Of a stretch of 64,000 nt of DNA, positions 44,097 to 52,303 are shown piece after piece. The DNA comes from an uncultured cyanobacterium (GTDB lineage Bacteria; Cyanobacteriota; Cyanobacteriia; Cyanobacteriales; Nostocaceae). The stretch is taken from NCBI GenBank assembly GCA_903848645.1, contig CAINGU010000078.1, positions 1-64,000 of the forward strand, written 5' to 3'. Numbering within the stretch: the stretch's first letter is position 1; each line of letters starts with the position of its first letter. The translations under genes and the position numbers were made by a program. The notes beneath the pieces were generated by a model that searched no databases, had not been told where the DNA came from, and saw nothing but the letters and a program-made list of their open reading frames with translations.

Positions 44097-45092
44097 TTAA
44101 TCAGTTTTCTGTACAGATTCGATGAGCGATCGCACTTGTTGAGTTCCTTGGGATGGTTCAAAGGAAAGGGGAAATTTGCCTTTGACTAGCATTCTTAAAC
44201 CCAAAGGTGCAAGACTAAGTAATCCTCGCAAATCGCGGAAATAATTACCAACTACTTGAATCCCAAATTGACGTTCATCAATCCAACCACCTTGTTTGAC
44301 TAAGTCCACTAAAACTTTGCGGTGACGAATTGCCCGACTATCACTCGCTTCTTTGCGTTCCAGAATTTCCTGTTTAATTTTAGTAATTTGCTCTAATGGG
44401 GCAACTTCCATGGGACAAACCGAATCACAATAAAAACAACGAGTACAACCCCAAACTCCTTGAGTTCCTGCGCTATAGTTTTCTAATCGTTCTTCTGTGT
44501 CACTATCGCGGGAATCTGCCACCATGCGATAGGCTTTAGCTAAGGCATGGGGACCAACAAAGTCAGGATTGACTTCCAGAGCATTACATTCAGAATAACA
44601 AGCCCCACACATAATACAATTGCCCGTTTGATCAAGAAGCGATCGCTCTTGTGGCGTTTGCAAGAACTCTCTTTCGGGAACTTGTCTACTTGCTGTACTC
44701 ACATAAGGGGCAACTGTCTCCAAATTATTCCAAAAACCATTCATATCCACAACCAAATCTTTAATTACAGGCATATTCCCCAAAGGTGCAACTGTAATTT
44801 CTGGAGTAGTCTGAGATTGATTTCGAGATGATGAGATTTTTTCCAGTCTAGCCAGTTCACTCCCCACATTTTCCTTACAAGCCAAAGCAGAACGCCCATT
44901 AATCCGCACAGCACAACTACCACAAATTGTATTGCGGCAATTTTTGCGAAATGCTAAAGTTCCATCTTGCTCCCACTTAATCTGATTGAGACAATCTAGG
45001 ATAGTATTCCCTGGTTCTACCTCCAAAACGTAGGATTTGAAAACAGGGTGAGAATTTTCTTGTTGTCGAGTAATCTTAAAAATAACTTCCAT
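44097..45092 (-). CDS. sdhB: Succinate dehydrogenase/fumarate reductase iron-sulfur subunit
   Basis: About 331 residues. The [2Fe-2S] cluster is in CRNTICGSCAVRINGRSALAC (C-x4-C-x2-C form). The [4Fe-4S]/[3Fe-4S] sites are CIMCGACYSECNAL and CTRCFYCDSVCPMEV. It passes electrons from the flavoprotein SdhA to quinone in the thylakoid membrane. It is longer than the ~240-residue E. coli protein, with an extension between the clusters and at the end, as in other cyanobacteria. I start at MEVIFKITRQQ (45092); the frame is open 47 codons upstream. sdhA is not adjacent, as is common in this phylum. Confidence 0.92.
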   Translation of the reverse strand: MEVIFKITRQQENSHPVFKSYVLEVEPGNTILDCLNQIKWEQDGTLAFRKNCRNTICGSCAVRINGRSALACKENVGSELARLEKISSSRNQSQTTPEITVAPLGNMPVIKDLVVDMNGFWNNLETVAPYVSTASRQVPEREFLQTPQERSLLDQTGNCIMCGACYSECNALEVNPDFVGPHALAKAYRMVADSRDSDTEERLENYSAGTQGVWGCTRCFYCDSVCPMEVAPLEQITKIKQEILERKEASDSRAIRHRKVLVDLVKQGGWIDERQFGIQVVGNYFRDLRGLLSLAPLGLRMLVKGKFPLSFEPSQGTQQVRSLIESVQKTD

Positions 45093-45775
45093 TATTATCA
45101 ATCCAAATCTTGGGTTTAAATCTTCTCTGTGCCTTACCCACGTCAAAATCATGAAGCTAGGGAGGGATGAAGTCCAAAGCATGAAGTATAAAAATACATT
45201 TTCTTTTATGCTTGACTTAACCGCAGCCTTCACTCTTGATCCTTTACACTTAAGACTTCTTTCGTCAAGCCCTAGTTATCAAAATTCTACATCCTTAAAT
45301 ATATAGAAGTGTTAAAGTCAGTGAATATCTTTCCTCATGGCTATCAAATACCCAATAGATGTGGTAAATTTATTCTTCCCCTAGACAGACGTAGATAATC
45401 TGATTCCTGCGGAGCGCTTCGCTATCAAAGCTTTGAATCTGACGATGATCAATAATAGGGATTTTCTACCCTGCTTTTTGTCTCTAGTCATTGATAGCTG
45501 GCGTAGCGAAGCCATAGAAACTCTAAAATTTAACTGATTCACTCCAAGAAAGCTAGTCTGAACTAGATTAACTTTTATAAAAGTCTTGACATTCTCCTCA
45601 TGACAGTATCAAGCCTTGGGAAAATCTCTACAGCATTTTACCTCCTCAACTCTAGAGCATGAGATCAAAATTTAACTGGAATATGAATTTTAAATTCAAA
45701 AAATATTTTGCTATTATTATTTCATGCTAGTATTTAATAGAAAATTACGAACTAACAAAATTAGAAACAATAGCC

Positions 45776-46043
45776 GCATAAGCACGGCTAACACTTCTAA
45801 GTTTACTCGTAATGTAGAGACTGAAAAATTCATGTCTCTACTGGCAGAATAAAAGGGTGTATGTCCGTTAGACCACATACAAATACTATGCTATCTTCAG
45901 CTAAAGATGAGAATTAGGTGCAAGCCGATAACTCAAAAGCAAGTAAGATTAGCAGTGAATGTGAAAAACCTGTAATTTATTGGCTCTACGCGGCAGTTTC
46001 TCTATTTGGGGAAACCCCAAGACCGGACTGCCTTAACTTTTTT
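45776..46043 (+). ncRNA. Candidate structured small RNA ending in an intrinsic terminator
   Basis: Hairpin 1: GTAGAGAC (45814-45821) with GTCTCTAC (45834-45841). Hairpin 2: TGTATGT (45858-45864) with ACATACA (45875-45881). End: GGCAGT/ACTGCC (45992-45997 and 46027-46032) enclosing TTGGGG-AAA-CCCCAA, then TTAACTTTTTT. The terminator is strong and no coding gene precedes it on the plus strand, so a non-coding transcript is the simplest explanation. The 5' end is a guess. It matches no tmRNA, RNase P or SRP feature that I know. Confidence 0.5.
45992..46043 (+). terminator. Intrinsic terminator without an upstream protein gene
   Basis: Two stacked stems (6 bp outer, 6 bp inner with AAA loop) and a six-T run. 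The nearest gene on the same strand that it could serve is more than 1.9 kb upstream, across the sdhB gene. Confidence 0.7.
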
Positions 46044-46392
46044 GGAGTAGAACTAACCTGATTTGTAAAGGTGGCTTGAAGTTACACCGATACAACAGCG
46101 CCCAAAGAGAAAATAATTTAATTTCTGATGGCCAATGATGGTTAAAAGCGCAGTAAAATTACTGAAATAAATGTTTGTGGTAACTATGACTTAGAAACCT
46201 ATTATAGATAACTATAATAGATTCACTGGTTGCTTCCATATCAGCAGGAATTCACCCATCACCCTCATGTTTTGTTCATTTCTGAAGTCCAGTTGCGCTG
46301 ATTGCTCAATACTAGACTCACAAGAAAATTTTTGAATGGCTAACGCCATGCTACCCTATCAATTTAAAGAGATTAAGGAAAATTAGAGCATA

Positions 46393-46818
46393 ATGACTGA
46401 AACTGCAACTGCCCCATTAACTGGAAAAACACTGCTGGCGAAAGTAAAAGAACTTTCGACTTTACCACGTCGGGAAAGAGCAAAGCAATGTGGTTATTAC
46501 ACCGTTACTAAAAATAGCCAGGTTCGCGTTAATTTAACAGACTTTTATGATGCTTTGCTGTCAGCTAGAGGCATTCCCCTCAGCCCAGAAGCACCAAAAG
46601 ATGGACGTGGCCGCGAACCGACATACCGGGTTAGTGTTCATCAAAATGGTCAAATTGTGATTGGTGCAACTTACACCAAAGCGATGAACCTAAAGCCCGG
46701 TGATGAATTTGAAATTAGACTAGGTTACAAACATATTCACTTAATTCAACTTGGTGAAGGTGACAAACAATTAACCCAGTCAGATGATGGTGCTGATGAA
46801 TCAGACGCAGAAGCATAA
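46393..46818 (+). CDS. cyAbrB-type transcription regulator
   Basis: A 141-residue protein of the cyanobacterial AbrB (cyAbrB/CalA) family. The N-terminal part reads GKTLLAKVKELSTLPRRERA, KQCGYYTVTKN and FYDALLSARGIPL. The AbrB-like DNA-binding part is C-terminal (TYRVSVHQNGQIVIGATYTK, AMNLKPGDEFEIRLG), the reverse of Bacillus AbrB. These are abundant nucleoid-type regulators of carbon/nitrogen balance, hydrogenase and iron-SOD genes. The long upstream region suggests complex control. Which of the two cyAbrB paralogues this is, I cannot decide. Confidence 0.92.
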   Translation: MTETATAPLTGKTLLAKVKELSTLPRRERAKQCGYYTVTKNSQVRVNLTDFYDALLSARGIPLSPEAPKDGRGREPTYRVSVHQNGQIVIGATYTKAMNLKPGDEFEIRLGYKHIHLIQLGEGDKQLTQSDDGADESDAEA

Positions 46819-46833
46819 ATTTTTTCACCTATC

Positions 46834-46872
46834 AGGGATAATTTTAAAGTCAATGTTGACTAATTTATCCCT
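46834..46872. other. Nested hairpin after the cyAbrB gene
   Basis: AGGGATAA and TTATCCCT form the outer stem; AGTCAA-TG-TTGACT forms an inner hairpin. No T-run follows, so it may be a 3'-end stabiliser or a weak terminator. Confidence 0.4.
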
Positions 46873-47015
46873 AAAGCTACCGCTAATTAGTAGTTGTAGT
46901 TAAATAATTTCAGTGGCATAAGACATAAAAAACGTTTTGGCCTCTTCCATTAGTCACAAATTCTAGTAGAGTCTTGATTATTCATCAAGAAATCTGTTGT
47001 TGCGGGAAGTTAGTC

Positions 47016-47873
47016 ATGTTTTTTATGTCTATTGCGCTGTCATTTTTAAAGTTATCGGCCAATCCTTTGCTGGAGTTTCTCAAAGATACACCAGTATTTT
47101 TGGTCATGGCTTTTTTTATTGTTTGGATAGGTTGCTGGTTGCCATTGGTAGCAATTTTAGCCATTACCTTAAATTGGCAAATACACAAATCTTTACAACC
47201 TGAGCAAAAAATTCCTTTATTAGTATCTCTCTATTTATTAGTCCCTGTCATTCTCTGGGGATTTCAATGGTTGAAATTGGGTTCTTTCCCTGATTATGGA
47301 TTAGTAGGGGAAGTTTCTATTTTCGCTTCTTTATTACTAGGTTTTAGCTTGGGTGTTTTCAGTCTAGCTATCGCATTTTTTGGGCAAATTTGCGCCGGTT
47401 GGTGCTATTTAGAAAAATCTCATCTCAAGTTAATACCATCTAGTTTATTGACAATTTCCCTAGTGGCTTTGTTTGTCGGGGGAATTGAAGAACTTGTATT
47501 TCGGGGATTTATATTCACTCAATTAGCACAAAATTATTCAATTTGGTTAGCTGCAATTATTTCTAGCTCGATTTTTGCCCTCTTGCATTTGGTATGGGAA
47601 CAAAAAGAAACTTTTCCTCAACTGCCTGGATTATGGTTAATGGGGATGGTATTAGTATTAGCCAGATTAGCTGATAGGCATAATTTAGGAATAGCTTGGG
47701 GACTTCATGCTGGTTGGGTATGGGCGATCGCTACTATAGATACAGCAGGATTAATCACCTACACAGATAAAGTTTCGACCTGGGTAACGGGTATCAATAA
47801 AAAACCCCTCGCGGGGTTAACAGGAATTATGTGTGTTTTGGCGACGGGGGGAGTGCTTTTATGGATATCGTAA
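47016..47873 (+). CDS. CPBP-family intramembrane metalloprotease (Abi/Rce1-like)
   Basis: About 285 residues with roughly eight membrane segments. Catalytic motifs: GGIEELVFRGFIFTQLA (EExxxR) and SSIFALLHLVWE (H), then GLHAGWVWA (H). CPBP proteins cleave within the membrane and often act on prenylated or hydrophobic peptides; a substrate is not known here. I start at the ATG at 47016 (GGAAG upstream). The frame opens earlier at TTG 46974, and ATG 47025 is also possible. Confidence 0.85.
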   Translation: MFFMSIALSFLKLSANPLLEFLKDTPVFLVMAFFIVWIGCWLPLVAILAITLNWQIHKSLQPEQKIPLLVSLYLLVPVILWGFQWLKLGSFPDYGLVGEVSIFASLLLGFSLGVFSLAIAFFGQICAGWCYLEKSHLKLIPSSLLTISLVALFVGGIEELVFRGFIFTQLAQNYSIWLAAIISSSIFALLHLVWEQKETFPQLPGLWLMGMVLVLARLADRHNLGIAWGLHAGWVWAIATIDTAGLITYTDKVSTWVTGINKKPLAGLTGIMCVLATGGVLLWIS

Positions 47874-47911
47874 TTACTAAACCCTGTCCAAGTTGAAACC
47901 TGGAGTAATGC

Positions 47912-47953
47912 GAGCATCTTGCTCGCTACTCATCACCAGGGAGCAAGATGCTC
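47912..47953. repeat. 13-bp inverted repeat (dispersed palindrome)
   Basis: GAGCATCTTGCTC and GAGCAAGATGCTC are exact complements separated by 16 bases, between the CPBP gene and the convergent SRPBCC gene. It can act as a two-way terminator; repeats of this sequence type are common in cyanobacteria. Confidence 0.65.
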
Positions 47954-48047
47954 CCACTACTTTCAATAACTATGGCTCTCAAAATAGACGTGGTATAGAT
48001 AATCTTTTTCTCACGCAAAGGCGCAGAGAGGAGAAATGGGCGGGAGG

Positions 48048-48431
48048 TTATTTGGTTGTGGTTAAGAATTGGCGTAAGCTGACTAAGCTCAGAGTTTGTC
48101 CTAAGTTTAGGGGTAACATGGATATGCCTTCTAAACGGGATTGTATCCAGCCTTCTCCCCAGTACCATTCGTGAAAGCCGTCAATGCCTCCACTCAGTAG
48201 TAAGCGCAGACAATTGGGTTTGACTACATCTACTCGATGATGAATGGAGACGGGTCCTGTCCAAGTTGTGAATTCAAACCCTGACGGTAATTCTGTGGGC
48301 ATTTCTGGGGGGAAACTTTGCCCCAATAGCCATTTTTTTAGTTGTGCAGGATGCAAAATACTGTCATGAATAGCATCGGCTGATGCTGCGATTTCAATGC
48401 GGATTTGGCTTTGTTGAAATTTGCCTAGCAT
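48048..48431 (-). CDS. SRPBCC-fold protein
   Basis: About 127 residues. The pattern QIRIEIAASADAIHDSILHP, KKWLLGQSFP, then VDVVKPNCLRLLLSGGIDGF and HEWYWGEGWIQSRLEGIS matches small SRPBCC (START-like) cyanobacterial proteins, which bind hydrophobic ligands. Ligand unknown. I start at MLGKFQQ (48431); the open frame runs 39 codons further through AAAATC-type repeats that are unlikely to be translated. It is divergent from hslO. Confidence 0.7.
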   Translation of the reverse strand: MLGKFQQSQIRIEIAASADAIHDSILHPAQLKKWLLGQSFPPEMPTELPSGFEFTTWTGPVSIHHRVDVVKPNCLRLLLSGGIDGFHEWYWGEGWIQSRLEGISMLPLNLGQTLSLVSLRQFLTTTK

Positions 48432-48509
48432 GGTAATTGGTGATCCAATTTTGGATTTTAGATTTTGGATTTTGGATTTAATTAACTCTAATCTAAAATC
48501 TAAAATTTT

Positions 48510-48541
<32 letters not shown>

Positions 48542-48592
48542 GAAACAACCTAAAATAGAAGAGTCATCTTGTAAAGAATTGTAAGGTTTTTC

Positions 48593-49498
48593 ATGGCAGA
48601 TCAATTAATTCGTGCGACTGCGGCGGATGGTGGGATTAAAGCAGTGGGTGTGATTACCACCCGGTTAACAGAAGAGGCTAGACAACGCCATAAACTATCT
48701 TATGTGGCAACAGCAGCTTTAGGACGAAGTATGGCTGCTGGTTTGTTGATGGCTTCGAGTATGAAACGGGTAGGCTCTAGGGTGAATGTGCGAGTTAAGG
48801 GAGATGGTCCTTTAGGTGGTATACTGGCAGATGCGGGCTTAGATGGCACAGTTAGGGGCTATGTCGGTAATCCATCTGTGGAATTGCCACTCAATCATAA
48901 GGGTAAACTAGATGTTGGGGGGGCAGTGGGTGCAGGCTATCTTTATGTAGTCCGGGATATTGGTTATGGCTACCCTTATTCCAGTACAGTAGAACTGGTT
49001 TCTGGAGAAATAGGTGACGATGTTGCTCACTACTTGGTAAGTTCAGAACAGACTCCTTCAGCTTTAGTTTTGGGTGTATTTGTAGGACTACAGGGCGTAA
49101 CAGCGGCTGGAGGAATACTGATCCAAGTGTTACCTAAAGCGGCCAGAGATGAAGAGTTAGTGGCTACATTAGAATCACGGGTTTCGGCTTTATCCGGGTT
49201 TACCCCATTACTCCAAGCAGGTAAAACACTGACAGAAATCTTTAACGATTTGTTAGGAGATATGGGATTGAACATATTTCCTGAAAGTCAGATGTTACGC
49301 TTTCACTGTGGCTGCTCTTTTGATCGGGTGCTAAGGGCGCTAAAGATATTGGGAGAAGCTGAACTACAAGACATGATTGTGAAAGATGATGGTGCAGAAG
49401 CAATTTGTGACTTTTGTGGTAATGTTTATCAGGCAAGTAGTGATGATTTAACCCGATTAATTGGAGATATACAGAGAGAATCTGCAATTTCTGGTTAA
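48593..49498 (+). CDS. hslO: Redox-regulated chaperone Hsp33
   Basis: 301 residues. Starts ADQLIRATAADGGIKAVGVI, as in other Hsp33 proteins. The zinc-binding redox switch is intact: C239 and C241 (HCGCSF), C272 and C275 (CDFC). Under oxidative stress the cysteines form disulfides, zinc leaves and the dimer holds unfolding proteins. It is followed after 164 bases by a membrane-anchored helical protein on the same strand. Confidence 0.96.
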   Translation: MADQLIRATAADGGIKAVGVITTRLTEEARQRHKLSYVATAALGRSMAAGLLMASSMKRVGSRVNVRVKGDGPLGGILADAGLDGTVRGYVGNPSVELPLNHKGKLDVGGAVGAGYLYVVRDIGYGYPYSSTVELVSGEIGDDVAHYLVSSEQTPSALVLGVFVGLQGVTAAGGILIQVLPKAARDEELVATLESRVSALSGFTPLLQAGKTLTEIFNDLLGDMGLNIFPESQMLRFHCGCSFDRVLRALKILGEAELQDMIVKDDGAEAICDFCGNVYQASSDDLTRLIGDIQRESAISG

Positions 49499-49662
49499 TG
49501 TAACCAGTCACACTCAAACCAAAAAACAGTAATGTTATTGATGGGGGTGGTGAATGCCAATGATGGGTTTTTCTAGATGGGAAAGTTAGGATAGCAAACA
49601 TAAAATTATCTATATTGATCTACCTACTTTCATATCGCTATTCAATTAATGTGGTGTGAGCA

Positions 49663-51738
49663 ATGACAGAGCGGGATATTCCAGATAATTGGTCTCAAGA
49701 CCAAGCCGGAGAACCAATTGGGGTTCAACCCAACTATATACCAAATAATCAAACTGCTGATACTGCTGCGATGAGTTCTCATTCTCAGTCTGTGAACAAA
49801 AGCAAAAAGAAAGATGGCGCAGGTTTGTCTATAAATAATGATTCAGAACCTACTTTTAATCTCAATGTTTTAATTGAGAAATTGCCGCGCTGGACTAAAA
49901 CCTGGGTTCCGTGGGCAGTCATTCTCACTTTGATTCCTGGTAGTATGGGTTTTCTGGCTATATCCATGCTGTTTAAGCTTCCCTCTGCCCCTAATTGTCC
50001 ACAGATTTTCTGGCCTTTGGCTAGTGCGTCAGTTAGGTTGCACTGCGCTCAGTTGGCGGCTTCTAAGCAAACAATTAATGATTTGCTCCAAGCAATTACT
50101 CTCGTCAAACAACTACCAGAAAATCATCCTTTGCGGGGTGAAATTAATCGTCTTTTGGAGGAATGGTCACGGGATATTCTCAAGCTGGCTGATGAGAGTT
50201 TTCAATCGGGGAATTTGGAGGAAGCGATCGCTACAGCCCGGAAAATTCCTACTGATGTAAAAGTTAGTGAACTGGTAGAAGAGCAAATTCAAAAATGGCA
50301 GACGATTTGGTCAAAAGCTGAAGGAATTTACCAAGAAGCCGAGAAAGAACTGCGTCAGCGACATTGGCAATCGGCTTTTATGCTCACAGCTAAGTTGCTA
50401 CGGGTAGATAATAAATACTGGGCAAGCACTAAATATGATCAATTAAATAACATCATTGTCACGGCGCGGGAAGATGGGGATAAACTTTACAAAGCAGAAG
50501 ATTTAGCGAAAAATAGCGGTGTAGATAATTTACTCAAAGCTATTAAATTAGCTGAGGCGATTAAACCAGATAGCTACCTATATCAAAAAGCCCAAGAGTT
50601 AATATCTGGATTTGCTCGAAAAATGCTCAAATTAGCACAAGCTAAAATGAAGGAGCGTAATGCTGATACAGCTTTGGAAATTGCCCGACAAATCCCCCCT
50701 ATTCCGGAATTACAAGCGGAAGTTGACGATTTTATGGTTTTGGGTGAGGCGCAAAGAAGTGCCTTTTTTGGTACTGTGGCTGGGTTAGAAACAGCGATTT
50801 CTCAAGCTCAACAAATAGATGCTTCTAGGGATGTTTATAATCAAGCCCAACAATTAATTGCCCGTTGGCAATTAGAAATTGAAGATGTTTCTCGCTTAGA
50901 AAAAGCCCGGAATCTAGCCAGTCAAGGCACAGTTAATGATTTAACAGCAGCTATTTCGGAAGTACAGCTAATTCCTGGGAATAATCCTCGCAGTACAGAA
51001 GCGCGTCAAGAAATCGGGCGTTGGCGTGGACAAGTAGAGACGATTGAAGACAGACCATATTTAGAAAGGGCTGAACAAATAGCAATTAGTGAAGATATTA
51101 ACTCATTACAAACAGCGATCGCTGAACTTAGTCAAATTCGTTCTGGACGGGCATTATATCCAGAAGCTAGGAAAAAGATTAGAGTATGGACAGCAAAAAT
51201 TGAGCAAATTCAAGATCAACCGTATTTAGATCAGGCTAAGGCATTAGCAGATAGCGGTAACTTAACCAGTGCGATTAATCAAGCCCAAAAAATTGCCTCA
51301 TCAGGACGGGCTTTATCTAGTGAAGCCCAATCATCTATAGATACTTGGCAAGAGCAAATTCGCGCTAAAGACAGTTGGCAAAAAGCCAAGCAAGTTGCAG
51401 TTACTGGCACACCAGAAGCTTTAGTTAAAGCTATTCAGTTAGCAGATAGAGTGTCCAGTCGTAACACTTTACGTTTAGATGTAAATATTGCTATTGACCA
51501 ATGGAGTCAACAGTTGTTGCAAATGGCACGTTCTCAAAGTGAAGTGGATGTTGCCAAAGCTATTGATACAGCAAAGTTAATTCCCCGTGGTAGTAGTGCT
51601 TATACTGATGCCAGGGAACAAATTAGAAATTGGCGACAATTTATGATGCCGAAATCAGTACCTAGTCCGTCTGTGGAATCTACACCTCAAGCAACACCAG
51701 CCGTTCAAGAATCTCAGCCTTTAGCAAGTCCTAATTAA
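49663..51738 (+). CDS. Membrane-anchored helical-repeat protein, unknown function
   Basis: 691 residues. A polar N-terminus (~1-80), one strong membrane segment (WVPWAVILTLIPGSMGFLAI, ~84-103), then to ~650 a run of about ten irregular 45-60-residue helical repeats. Each ends in a Trp-bearing helix (RLLEEWSRDIL, QKWQTIWSKAE, RWQLEIEDV, RWRGQVETIED, VWTAKIEQIQD, TWQEQIRAKD, QWSQQLLQM, NWRQFMMP). The end is a Pro/Ser tail. I do not recognise a named family; similar proteins occur in cyanobacteria next to hslO, from memory. The repeats suggest a large protein-binding surface, on which side of the membrane is unclear. Confidence 0.65.
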   Translation: MTERDIPDNWSQDQAGEPIGVQPNYIPNNQTADTAAMSSHSQSVNKSKKKDGAGLSINNDSEPTFNLNVLIEKLPRWTKTWVPWAVILTLIPGSMGFLAISMLFKLPSAPNCPQIFWPLASASVRLHCAQLAASKQTINDLLQAITLVKQLPENHPLRGEINRLLEEWSRDILKLADESFQSGNLEEAIATARKIPTDVKVSELVEEQIQKWQTIWSKAEGIYQEAEKELRQRHWQSAFMLTAKLLRVDNKYWASTKYDQLNNIIVTAREDGDKLYKAEDLAKNSGVDNLLKAIKLAEAIKPDSYLYQKAQELISGFARKMLKLAQAKMKERNADTALEIARQIPPIPELQAEVDDFMVLGEAQRSAFFGTVAGLETAISQAQQIDASRDVYNQAQQLIARWQLEIEDVSRLEKARNLASQGTVNDLTAAISEVQLIPGNNPRSTEARQEIGRWRGQVETIEDRPYLERAEQIAISEDINSLQTAIAELSQIRSGRALYPEARKKIRVWTAKIEQIQDQPYLDQAKALADSGNLTSAINQAQKIASSGRALSSEAQSSIDTWQEQIRAKDSWQKAKQVAVTGTPEALVKAIQLADRVSSRNTLRLDVNIAIDQWSQQLLQMARSQSEVDVAKAIDTAKLIPRGSSAYTDAREQIRNWRQFMMPKSVPSPSVESTPQATPAVQESQPLASPN

Positions 51739-51831
51739 TTGATAATTTTGCTAATTTTAAGTATGAATTAGTCTCACGCAATCTCTCTTAGAGATCCCTA
51801 CGGGTAGGCGCAAAGATTAAGAGTTCAGAAA

Positions 51832-52053
51832 CTAAATACCAAGAAAAACATCAATATCAACTTGAGCTTGTTTAAGGATATTTCTGAGTGTTCCTTCCTT
51901 AATCTCTCGATGATGAGGAATTGTTGTTTTTTGATTGGTTTCTGAATTAAACCAAATTTCATGATCTCCCTTGGCTGAACGATAAGATTGAAACCCCAAT
52001 TTTCCTAATTTTTTAGTTACTTCTCGATAAGAAAATCCTGCTAATCTTCCCAT
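51832..52053 (-). CDS. hicA: HicA-type mRNA interferase toxin
   Basis: 73 residues with a dsRBD-like fold: SYREVTKKLGKLGF, then catalytic His in GDHEIWF, then TTIPHHREIKEGTLRNILKQ. It cleaves mRNA during translation. Its ATG overlaps the stop codon of hicB (TAATG), here with antitoxin first, the less common order. Confidence 0.9.
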   Translation of the reverse strand: MGRLAGFSYREVTKKLGKLGFQSYRSAKGDHEIWFNSETNQKTTIPHHREIKEGTLRNILKQAQVDIDVFLGI

Positions 52054-52292
52054 TAAACCTCCAGAATTAGCGGATATTCAAACTGAGAAGGCAAATTTTG
52101 TAGTTGAAAATCATGATTATTTTCTTTTTCTAAATCTAAGAGAACTTTGGCTACATCTTCGGCAATTTCTATAGCTTCCTGTACTGTTTTTCCTTCTGCA
52201 ACTAAACCCTGCAAATCATCACTGGTGGCTAAAAAATATTCTTCACCATCTTCAATAAATTTTTCAATTTTGAGTTTAATTAGTGTTTGCAT
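52053..52292 (-). CDS. hicB: HicB-type antitoxin
   Basis: 79 residues with the partial RNase-H-like HicB fold: KFIEDGEEYFLATSDDLQGL, VAEGKTVQEAIEIAEDVAKV. Short, without the C-terminal DNA-binding domain seen in E. coli HicB, so promoter control may be weak. It precedes and overlaps hicA. It is 11 bases downstream of the stop of crtD on the same strand. Confidence 0.87.
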   Translation of the reverse strand: MQTLIKLKIEKFIEDGEEYFLATSDDLQGLVAEGKTVQEAIEIAEDVAKVLLDLEKENNHDFQLQNLPSQFEYPLILEV

Positions 52293-52303
52293 TTACTTAA
52301 CCA

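Larger units (their letters stand above)
45093..46392. other. 1.3-kb gene-free stretch upstream of the cyAbrB gene
   Basis: No convincing protein frame on either strand. Its middle (about 45776-46043) contains consecutive hairpins and a strong terminator, described separately. GCGGAGCGCTTCGC-type repeats occur at 45409-45425 and near 45500. The last 250 bases would be the long leader and promoter of the regulator gene at 46393. Confidence 0.7.

Noticed and set aside
45776-46043. tmRNA, RNase P RNA or 6S RNA
   Set aside because: No tag-peptide frame, CCA end or RNase P core was found, and the long 6S-type central bubble is not evident; kept only as an unassigned candidate.
47893-48174. Plus-strand frame of 93 codons after the CPBP gene
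   Set aside because: It is made largely of the dispersed GAGCATCTTGCTC palindrome and the antisense of the SRPBCC gene.
49242-49601. Minus-strand frame of 119 codons opposite the end of hslO
   Set aside because: Antisense to the conserved zinc-binding end of Hsp33.
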